Below, in pieces: positions 1-6,617 of a stretch of 16,597 nucleotides of DNA. Under the pieces are notes generated by a model. The model searched no databases, had not been told where the DNA came from, and saw only the letters and a list, made by a program, of their open reading frames with translations. The stretch's first letter is position 1, and the number at the start of each line of letters is the position of its first letter. The translations under genes and the position numbers were made by a program. The stretch covers positions 1 through 16,597 of the forward strand of contig JADGJH010000576.1 of assembly GCA_027596945.1 (NCBI GenBank), written 5' to 3'. This DNA is from Physocladia obscura. Lineage: Eukaryota > Chytridiomycota > Chytridiomycetes > Chytridiales > Chytriomycetaceae.

Positions 1-36
1 AAATCAGTCGAACAATTACAACTACATTCAAGTTAC

Positions 37-311
37 TTTTGCAGGGGCGGTTTTCTTTGGCGCCTCGTCTTCACTTGAGTTATCGTCGTCATCGGAAGAG
101 CTCTCTTCCTTCACAGGCTATCAGAGATTTTCAACAGCATTGAAAACTTAAAAACAGACAGCATTCTCAGAACAGAAACAAAAACACAAACCTTTTTTGC
201 TACAACTTTCTTAACCTCCTTGCTTACTTTTACTGCTGTTATGGGGGCAGAGGTGGAAGTCTTTTTCGCAACCTTTCCAGCCTTGACTTTCTTGATTTCT
301 TTCGATGCCAT
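37..311 (-). CDS. Nucleolar Lys/Ser/Asp-rich protein, 5' end only
   Basis: Two exons are visible: 311-192 (40 codons starting MASKEIKKVKAGKVAKK) and 117-37, joined in phase 0 across a 74-nt intron (donor GTTTGT, acceptor TAG). The second exon encodes an acidic serine block (ESSSDDDDNSSEDE) followed by a Lys/Pro/Ala stretch. A GTAACT donor at 36 suggests the gene continues off the left edge; if unspliced, a TGA follows after two codons. Basic Lys/Ala/Val segments alternating with Ser/Asp/Glu casein-kinase-2-like blocks are typical of nucleolar phosphoproteins of the SRP40/Nopp140 and nucleolin type, which help ribosome and snoRNP biogenesis. Only composition supports this; no folded domain is in view, so a chromatin protein of similar composition is also possible. 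Confidence 0.5.
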
Positions 312-837
312 TTGGTTCAGCAGTGAGAAAAAAAAAAGAAAAAAAAGATTTTCCAATTTTTGTTTCACTAACGTTTGTTCCTCCAAACTAGTCTCACTCT
401 TTCCAAGGCAAGAAAAAGACTCTGAATTAACAACCAACGGCGCCAGACTTTGCGGATCCAGAAACCTTCGGTGTCCCATGTATTGACAAAGAAGGGATGA
501 CATATAATTCAGATTACCTTCAAAATTCCATTTGAAGCACACCCATGTATTAAAAGTAGTTTAAAATTTGAATGCACGGGATTGCGTGCTTTGGATTAAC
601 TTCATAATTTTTACCAAACGCCGGAAATGCTGGCGCCCGTGCTGTTGCCGACGCATCTGGCGGCTACAGTTTATGGGTGCTGCAGTTGTTGTTGGAGGAA
701 TCGGGTCCAGAATTTTGGAAGAGATCAGTATGCTGGTGTTGTCAGAAGTATTATTGATTTAATTGGCGGTTATGGACAACTGCTGATCTTCGTTATTTTT
801 TCGGTTTCATCAATAAATTGACGCTTTGTGGTTGTTC
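312..837. other. AT-rich intergenic stretch without a supported gene
   Basis: The first bases are the promoter side of the minus-strand gene that starts at 311, including a purine/pyrimidine-rich tract at 326-348. Plus-strand frames at 568-821 are open for up to 64 codons but rich in Cys, Trp and Arg and give no convincing domain. I see no tRNA, repeat or clear start here. Confidence 0.4.
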
Positions 838-1210
838 TTATGCTTGAAATTCAGAAATTTTAAGTAAAAATGCATTTTCTTTAGTTTCTATGCCTATTAA
901 TGCACGCTCTTGAGAGGTATAGTTTTTCGAAAATTTGTGGACTTACTTCTTTTGTACCAAGCATGTCGTTTAACCAAGTTAAGTGTTTCAATCTAGTTGA
1001 ATATTTGTTGGCTTGTCCAAATTGTTTTGTTGGACTTGCAATTTCAAAAGCCTCAAAAATGCTTCATTATCTGTCGTGTTTTCTTCCAGTTTTTCAAGAT
1101 TCTGATCCGAATTTTCTTCATTTGCGTTGCCTTCACTCTTGTTCACAACTTCAAGTGAAATAAAACAGGCATAACCATCAGAATCAGTTGCCACAACTTC
1201 AACTGCATGT
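838..1210 (-). pseudogene. Coding-like 3' segment, unrecognised, possibly broken
   Basis: On the minus strand a frame covering about 1240-988 encodes an acidic, hydrophilic stretch (for example VVATDSDGYACFISLEVVN, then a Glu/Asn-rich run). A second frame (about 1057-948) reads EIASPTKQFGQANKYSTRL and ends at an excellent GTAAGT donor (947-942). Joining to an AG about 40 nt further on gives a short tail ending in ISEFQA and a TAA at 838-840. The two frames do not connect through an obvious intron, so this is either an intron-rich gene I could not assemble or a frameshifted relic. No family recognised. Because the strand is purine- and A-rich, chance open frames are a real risk. Confidence 0.25.
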
Positions 1211-1343
1211 AAATTTGATATTTCATTAGGAGGCTGCTGTCCCTTTTGTAATTAAAAGCTGCCTTTCTATTTAAACTTAACTTCTTATTTGTTTGCGAAA
1301 CTTTGATATTCGTTCATTTCAGATTTTTCGGCAACTGCAGGGT

Positions 1344-1740
1344 CTAACGATTCAATGCCATAATCGTCAATAGCTTCATTGAACGTTCTCTCAAAACTGC
1401 TTGCAATTATTTTATTATTGGCTGGTTTTAATATTTGTTGATGTCACTGGCCAGTTCTTCAAACTACCTTTCGTCTGGCATTTCTTCATGCTTAACTTTT
1501 TAAACAGTGTCAGCAACGTTTTTTTTTTTTTGTTTCAATATATTTTTCACATTAAATCGATCCTGACCAAAACTGAATTGAAACAGAATCGGAGTCGCAG
1601 GTGGGGTTGTTGATTTTATTTATCCATTAATATTGAACGTATGCGAGGGTTTTATAACACAGGCAAAACTCCTCGAATTTCTCGAAAAGAAGAAGTTTTT
1701 TCCTTTTTCCGTTAATAATTATTTGTACTCTTCTTATTAG
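1344..1740 (-). pseudogene. Coding-like frame interrupted by TAA/TAG codons
   Basis: One minus-strand frame reads as hydrophilic, helix-like protein in pieces (IIINGKRKKLLLFEKFEEF; NVADTV; KVKHEEMPDER; FEELASDINKY; NQPIIK; LQAVLRERS). The pieces are separated only by TAA or TAG codons, with no TGA inside the run. Reading the stops as Gln would give a smooth sequence, but the intact genes in this window clearly use the standard code with CAA/CAG for Gln. A Gln-rich helical gene that decayed by C-to-T changes, or a chance open frame in A-rich DNA, are the simplest explanations. No homolog recognised. Confidence 0.2.
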
Positions 1741-1743
1741 GGA

Positions 1744-1926
1744 TTAGTACACATCTAGGTTCTGCAACGTAGAGTGTTCAACGAGATCGAAGGTGCGAAG
1801 TGCACGGAGTAGTTTGAGGTTAATGATCTTGTATTGAACTTGGAATTCATCTGAAGGGAAATCGGCGGATTTTAAAGGAAGGTATGGAAAAACTTTGCAA
1901 TAAAAAATCGTGAAGGGCGAAATGAA
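1744..1926 (-). CDS. Unrecognised protein, C-terminal exon candidate
   Basis: This exon-like stretch follows a TAG acceptor at 1928-1927 and runs 60 codons to a TAA at 1746-1744. It reads as ordinary protein with balanced composition (FPYLPLKSADFPSDEF, KIINLKLLRALRTFDLVEH, STLQNLDVY at the end). A phase-0 join to an upstream frame ending ATDNKL (donor GTTTGA near 2010) is possible. Further upstream, short open pieces with GTAAGT (near 2317) and GTAAGA (near 2207) donors suggest small 5' exons, but all three frames are open around 2010-2190 and I could not choose among them. No domain recognised. Confidence 0.3.
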   Translation of the reverse strand, partial: FISPFTIFYCKVFPYLPLKSADFPSDEFQVQYKIINLKLLRALRTFDLVEHSTLQNLDVY

Positions 1927-2420
1927 CTAAATTTGAATTGCGTCATGCACATATGATTAGCGTCGACGGATGTTGGTGATGCACGGCACTCTTCACTGTC
2001 AAACCAATTTGTTATCTGTCGCGCAATAGAACGAAAACTCGTGGAAACTGAGTAGTACCGGTTCGGGACCCGATAATAGCGTTTGTTTGAGTGGACACAT
2101 AGAACCGGTCTTCTTGCAGCAACAGTACATACACGTATGGCATTAAAATAAATTTTTTCTGAGAAGCAAGTGGGCACAAGCACTGCTTATCCACGGCAGG
2201 CTTTCTTACTTAATCACCAAGTATGGCTTTTCCACATTTTTAACTGCAAAACCAGTTTTCAAAAGAGTTTGGAGATTGAGTATGGTATGGTGTATAAAAA
2301 GTCACACTATTCACTTACAATTATTATTCATTATCATTATTCATTAATCACTTGTGATAACTCTTCTCATTCCCATGGTAACTCCAGAGTCCAGGAAAGA
2401 TGAATTTTTTTCCAATACTT
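1927..2420 (-). other. Possible small upstream exons, unresolved
   Basis: The minus strand carries good donor motifs (GTAAGT near 2317, GTAAGA near 2207) and polypyrimidine-AG acceptors (TTTTGCAG near 2244, CTTCTCAG near 2158). Between them lie short open pieces such as KNVEKPYLVIK. They could be the first exons of the gene whose candidate last exon is 1926-1744. Frame agreement fails in several joins I tried, so this stays a suggestion. Confidence 0.2.
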
Positions 2421-2768
2421 GTTCTTTCTGCTTTTCTTTTGTCATTAGTTAGTTTGTCTGCTCCGTACTAACGTGGGCCTTGTGAACCACTTCATTTGTT
2501 ACGAAGACAATGTTGAGCCACCCAAATAACATCACTCTGCCTTAAAAATGTTTCTCGTTTAAATGAAAATATGCCTATTGTTGGAGGATTTCAAGATTAT
2601 TTTTTTGCTCGTGCGTTCTCTACGCTAGCGCGGGGCCTTGGTTGCTATTCTATTTTGATTGCTTGGTAATTGCTAAGAAGTGTGTATTGTATAATGAGGC
2701 TGCCTTGACATCTCTTTACTTGAACTGAAAGACTCGTCGAGGGAGAGAGCAAAGTGACGGGCCTAGGG
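2421..2768. other. Intergenic stretch, nothing recognised
   Basis: AT-rich DNA with T-rich runs and no open frame, structured RNA or repeat that I can support. It may hold the upstream region of the plus-strand fragment that follows. Confidence 0.4.
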
Positions 2769-2775
2769 ATGGAGG

Positions 2776-3090
2776 TTGTGTCGAAAGCAGCGGCTATTGG
2801 CAGTAGAGTTTGCACGTTTTTCGGAAGAATTCCATCTCGTTCTCTCCTTTCTCTTTTCTCATTTGAATGCTGTGAAGTTTACGGAGTCAACGGTGATACG
2901 TGCTTGCGCAGAGTGGCTTGCCACTAACTGGTCCCTAAATGACTTCAGTCCCAAGTACGTACCGAGAGAAACGTTGCAAGAATTGCTGTAGGCAAAGTTC
3001 GCACCTCACGAGGCGGCTCCGGCCAAATTACAAATTATTGTGAAATTAGGAAAAGGGAACAGATTGGGAAGAGTTGAAGCAGTTCGTTGA
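2776..3090 (+). pseudogene. Plus-strand coding-like fragment with an in-frame stop
   Basis: A plus-strand frame reads LNAVKFTESTVIRACAEWLA, then NWSLNDFSPKYVPRETLQELL, a TAG at 2989-2991, and continues in frame as AKFAPHEAAPAKLQIIVKL before further stops from about 3088. The rhythm (a hydrophobic run, an ACAEWLA helix, then helices ending LQELL) resembles the end of a BTB domain and start of a BACK-like region, but this is a weak match by eye. There is no clear start; an ATG at 2769 is in another frame. The interruption suggests a relic or a missed splice. Confidence 0.2.
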
Positions 3091-3212
3091 GAGGAATATT
3101 AATTTCCATAACGTGTTGCGTCTGCAGTCCACTCATGTGGTCGATAATTATGGTCTTTCTAGGACTTGAACTCAGAACCTCACCGAATATAGTTCTAGGC
3201 GACCGAAAGGCG

Positions 3213-3678
3213 TCATTGCAACCTGAACGGCAGTTTACAAGAGCGAAGGTGGCGTGACCATCGAGATACATTGTTTTCTTGTGGGTTCAGCATTAGTATA
3301 TCACTCAGGAAACATGACCGTGTGGTGGTTGCCATCGCTTGAATTATTTTACCAAATGTTTCAAGAGTCTCTTTGCGAGTCGTATTGTATCCATGTACGA
3401 AGAGTACAACACGAGGTTTGGCACAGCTGCACTTCAAAATGTCGATGTTTAGTTTGTACAGTGGATCTGCGCTGCTGCAGGACGATGGAGATTCAGCTCC
3501 TCTGTCAAACTGCAAGTCTCTGATGTCGACTACGACTGGGACTGATACCAGTGGCTGCTGTTGCTGGTGAACCCTCTTTTGAAGTTTTTCTACCCCAGAA
3601 TTTGCTGCCCTTTGCTTGTGCCCTGCATAAACGTTCGACCACGAGTTGATACTAACTTCCAAAGGCACCGGATTCATC
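3213..3678 (-). CDS. Exon with alpha/beta-hydrolase HGYN motif
   Basis: An open minus-strand exon of about 154 codons follows a good acceptor (TTCTTTGAAG, ending at 3679) that is paired with a GTAAGT donor at 3729. It encodes a Gln-rich linker, then PRVVLFVHGYNTTRKETLE. A beta-strand followed by HGYN is the oxyanion-hole region at the start of alpha/beta hydrolases, most like the DUF900/COG4782 group. The expected next strand and the GxSxG elbow are not found downstream, so the domain is truncated, or continues in exons I cannot find. The last 35 codons read poorly and may be intron. It lies just 3' of the lipase remains and could be part of the same gene through the 3729-3679 intron. Confidence 0.4.
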
Positions 3679-3729
3679 CTTCAAAGAAAAATAATTTAAA
3701 CGCTAATTCACCCCTAATATGAAACTTAC

Positions 3730-4590
3730 ATCGTAACTGTCACCACATCGACGAGGATCCATAAATGCGCCACCAATCGCGGCTGTGGGGGCAAACAACT
3801 CATAGGAATTATGCAACTATCCGATCTTTGCGACATTGCCCTCCATGGGGACAGCATCAACACCATGAGTGGCGCGAACGGTCATCCGCAGTTTCTGACA
3901 TGCAAATTTTATGGCAGTTGCTGCGGCAAGTACACGAGGCGATCTGAAAGTGACGAGCCTGACTTGCTGTCCCCTCTGAACTACTGAGAGATCCATAAGG
4001 CCATCAGATAGCTTAAATTTTTGTCAGAAAGTAAACGACCCTCCTCCCATCGAGTAACCGGTAGTTAGATGCGTTTCCTGTATTGAAAAAGTTCACCTTA
4101 GTGTGAAACTCCTTATTCTCGCCTAATGGGTTGAATGTTTCAAAAGGTTACCAATCTCCCGCATCTCAAAAGTCAGACAGAGCAGAGATGCTGCTCTATC
4201 CGTTTTTTTAAATGCCAGACGCGAAGGTTTACCCTTAGAACTTGAATACCTTACAAAAAACAAAGAGGATTGAATGAAGCATCTCCGTGCATGCAATTTG
4301 AGCCTTAGAAAGCATTTATACTGTGGCAACGAAACGGTTAGCAGAAAGGGAAGGCAAAGGGTAGTGACGAAGGGAAATGTGGCATTCTTCCACTGGTTTT
4401 TGCAACTCTCATTACGTAATGTAAATGCAGAAAAAACTGCTCAACACACCTGCGGCATATGGTCTCTTTGCCATGCTCCGGCAAAGGACGAAAGGGAACG
4501 GAAGACATAGACGTTGGCACTGTCGATGGGTGGAAGAGGAGAACGGAGCCGACTTTCTTCCACTTTTTCAGGTGGATAGAGAGCGTCGAA
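3730..4590 (-). pseudogene. Class 3 lipase-like gene, apparently degenerate
   Basis: Class 3 lipase landmarks appear in the right order on the minus strand. First comes SANVYVFRSLSSFAGAWQRD (about 4523-4464), resembling the family's V-x-FRGT-x(4-6)-W-x-x-D block. An exon-like piece follows a CCACAG acceptor near 4323 and contains KLHARRCF. Then THLTTGYSMGGG (Ser codon at 4053-4051) matches the VTGHSLGG nucleophile elbow. RLVTFRSPRV (about 3958-3929) matches VxxVTFGSPRVG. RATHGVDAVP (about 3885-3856) matches the RxxHGxDxVP aspartate region. The last three lie in one frame at family-like spacing, but a TGA at 4026-4024 lies between elbow and VTF strand and a TAG at 3819-3817 follows the aspartate block. 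No acceptable intron removes the TGA: the only nearby GT..AG would be 28 nt. The family hydrolyses acylglycerols. Most likely a pseudogene; a sequencing error at the TGA is the alternative. Confidence 0.45.
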
Positions 4591-5040
4591 TTAATAAAAG
4601 TAAAAGACTAGAACAACGCTTCATACAACAACTGCTAATGGATAAAGAAGACAATAAACAGATGCATTCGTTCCCGCGCAAGCCTAAGGCGTCTTGAAAA
4701 CACTGAGCATGATCATTCCGGCTGTTTGCATTTCTTCACTAGAAAACGTAACTCCAAATCTACTCTCTGGGTCACTACCCATTGTTGATCGCATACCGTC
4801 AGTGCATCGTTGCTATATCCACGCCACTGCCAAATATGTCACCAGACTTTGTAAAAAGTGGCTTGCGCACAGGAACAACCAGTGAACCAGGCAATCGGTG
4901 GTTGTCCCGAGCCACTATTGACACAAAAGGAACCACGCCGGATATGTACACTTTACTTTCAGAAGCACACCCACTAGATTTGCCACATTCTCCGAGTTTG
5001 ATTTCTCGTCTATGTCATTGTCATCTGCAAAAACATGATT
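4591..5040 (-). pseudogene. Coding-like region upstream of the lipase remains
   Basis: A minus-strand frame covering about 5010-4825 is open for some 60 codons with balanced composition (KVYISGVVPFVSIVARDNHR, then GSLVVPVRKPLFTKSGDIFG). A second frame (about 4795-4690) reads RSTMGSDPESRFGVTFSSEE and MIMLSVFKTP before a TAG. The frames differ and are not connected by a convincing intron. The position suggests the N-terminal part of the lipase gene, but I cannot assign a domain. Weak evidence. Confidence 0.25.
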
Positions 5041-5279
5041 AAGTTCCTCATTTTATTATCAATAGTTTGTATTTTTTCAAAATTTTCAAAATTTCCTTCA
5101 TCAGGATATTGTGGTCAACGATAAGAATTGTTTTCTATTAAAATTTTTGATGTTGTTTTTTTGCTGATAATGGCGCTGATATCTCCAATTCTGACTCATG
5201 TTTTATCCATACCAGAGTTTGTGTGAACATTCATAATTTTTGGAATTTTTTTTTTTTTGAAAGCAAACATCCAAATAAT
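5041..5279. other. AT-rich 3' flank of NF-YA
   Basis: Downstream of the NF-YA stop, very AT-rich with T-runs (5245-5259). It probably contains the NF-YA 3' untranslated region and polyadenylation signals. Short A-rich open frames are present but unconvincing. Confidence 0.4.
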
Positions 5280-6345
5280 TTATGCGGCGCCGCGCGGAAG
5301 CTTCACAGCATCAGATGTTGCAACAGCTTCGCCAAATTGCGCATTGTAATCGGCAGCCAGAGAAACAACAACTCTTTTGTCTTCATTTACTTTTTCTGCA
5401 CCATCGCTGTCACCAAAACCACCACCAACCATTGTGGCATCATTTTTAGCAGCTTCAGCGGCCGCAACCATGGCAACCGCTTTTGCACCCTCCCCTCCAC
5501 TTTTCAACGCCTCGATTTCTTTTAAAGCAGCAAGCTCCGCGGCATTCAAAAAGCGCCCTCCTTTTCCCCTCGGCCTCCTCATTGCATGTTTGTGTCGCGA
5601 TTCGTGCGTATAACTTGCACCATTGGCAGCCATTGTAGCAGTGGCAGCCGCGTTTGTTCCTGCGATGACACTGTATTTTGCACGGAGTGCGGCGCGCGCC
5701 TCGCGTCGTTTGAGAATGCGGTAGTATTGTTTAGCGTTCACGTACAATGGCGATGGTGACTGCGACTGTGATTGTTGTCCTTGTTTCTGGTGATTGTGGC
5801 CATCTTGATGTTCAAGTTGTTGTTGTTGTTGCTGTTGTTGTTGTTGTTGTTGCTGTTGCTGTATGAAGGAGAGTGGATTATTGAGAGATTGTTGCTGAGC
5901 TTTTTGAAGAAGGCGGGAGAGTTGCTGCTGTTGGTAATTTTGTTGTTGGCCAACTTGATGGGGCGACGTAATAAAGGTATTATTGCCATGATTCACCAAA
6001 AGTTGCTGATATTGCTGCTGCTGTTGCTGTTGCTGAAAGTTAACAAGAGCAAGTGGAATTTGATGCTGAGATTGTTCTGAATAGAAAACAACGATGTTCA
6101 ATTCTTGGATACTGGGAACAAAGGAAATAAGGAAAATCAGCACCTGGCAAGTTAATTTTGATACCAGAAGATAAATAAGCGGCGGCAGATATAGCTTCAT
6201 GAGAGAGAGGCAGCTGCAGCTGTGATTGCGATTGAGCTCGCAGGGTTGGAGAGGCGTTAGACGGTAAGTTTATTTCGGCGGCTGAATGGTGGTTTTGTGC
6301 AAGATTGGAACTGTTTGCGTTGTGGAGCGATGGTGGATAATTCAT
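5280..6345 (-). CDS. HAP2: CCAAT-binding factor subunit NF-YA (HAP2-like)
   Basis: DNA-contacting subunit of the trimeric NF-Y/HAP complex, which binds CCAAT boxes together with the histone-fold pair NF-YB/NF-YC. Exons 6345-6144 and 6076-5280 join in phase 1 (intron 6143-6077, donor GTGCTG, acceptor TTCAG), giving 332 aa. Residues 1-150 are Gln/Ser-rich with polyQ runs, typical of NF-Y activation regions. The core is at about 177-246: YVNAKQYYRILKRREARAAL is the helix that docks on NF-YB/C, and THESRHKHAMRRPRGKGGRF is the CCAAT-reading part. The linker between them is longer than usual and Ala/Thr-rich. The C-terminal tail is Ala/Val-rich. The start chosen is the only ATG fitting exon 1 next to the promoter. 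The gene is divergent from the Mbp1/Swi6-like gene. Confidence 0.93.
5817..5861 (-). repeat. CAA/CAG microsatellite (15 Gln codons)
   Basis: An in-frame mixed CAA/CAG run inside NF-YA exon 2 encodes 15 consecutive glutamines. A shorter eight-codon run lies at 6012-6035. The opposite strand gives an artificial poly-Leu frame here. Length variation between strains would be expected. Confidence 0.9.
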
Positions 6346-6617
6346 TGGATCGATGAGGTGAGTAAAACGATTGTTTTGATTGGCTGGATGATTTCCGCAG
6401 TGTTTGTACTGGCCAATCAGTTGTCAGAGCTGTGTTTAGAGCAGCAAGGCGCTGACCGAAAGAGAAGGGATCTGAGAGAGAAGGAGCACAGGGAAATGGT
6501 CCGGAAGAAAGGGGGCAACGCGACTCGCTGCGAGACTCTTGATGCTGATTGGCTGTGTTAGCGACGGCGCCTCTGATTGGTCAGTTTCTTGGGAGAAAAA
6601 AGAAACAAAGAAAAGAG
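6346..6617. promoter_or_regulatory. Divergent promoter with four CCAAT boxes
   Basis: The 272 bp between the NF-YA start (6345) and the Mbp1/Swi6-like start (6618) contain four NF-Y core motifs: ATTGG at 6379-6383, CCAAT at 6413-6417 (in GGCCAATCAG), ATTGG at 6548-6552 (in CTGATTGGCT) and ATTGG at 6576-6580 (in CTGATTGGTC). Three have the extended NF-Y flanks. An ACGCGA, close to the MCB core ACGCG read by Mbp1-type factors, is at 6518-6523. The motifs are seen directly; function is inferred. Confidence 0.7.

Noticed and set aside
568..821. Plus-strand frames with a hydrophobic stretch (GAAVVVGGIGSRILEEI, SMLVLSEVLLI) that faintly recall a V-ATPase proteolipid helix.
   Set aside because: Similarity is a few residues, needs a frameshift to continue, and the flanking residues are Cys/Trp/Arg-rich as in chance frames.
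1344..1926. Possible UAR-to-glutamine genetic code, since reading TAA/TAG as Gln gives a smooth protein.
   Set aside because: Intact genes in the same window (1275-aa scaffold, NF-YA polyQ, acetyltransferases) encode Gln only with CAA/CAG and stop normally, so a reassigned code is not credible for this genome.
2012..2194. Minus-strand frame with YVYVLLLQEDRFYVSTQTN, reminiscent of a GIY-YIG nuclease start.
   Set aside because: The YIG half and the catalytic Arg/Glu are absent and the frame closes quickly; the two other frames are equally open.
3140..3235. tRNA-like segment on the minus strand: GAGTTCAAGTCC resembles a B box and T-loop (about 3162-3173).
   Set aside because: The T-stem has a mismatch, no 7-bp acceptor partner for the 3' strand exists upstream, and no A box with a proper D-arm could be placed.
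5772..6080. Plus-strand frame with a long poly-Leu stretch, like a membrane protein.
   Set aside because: It is the complement of the NF-YA polyglutamine repeat.
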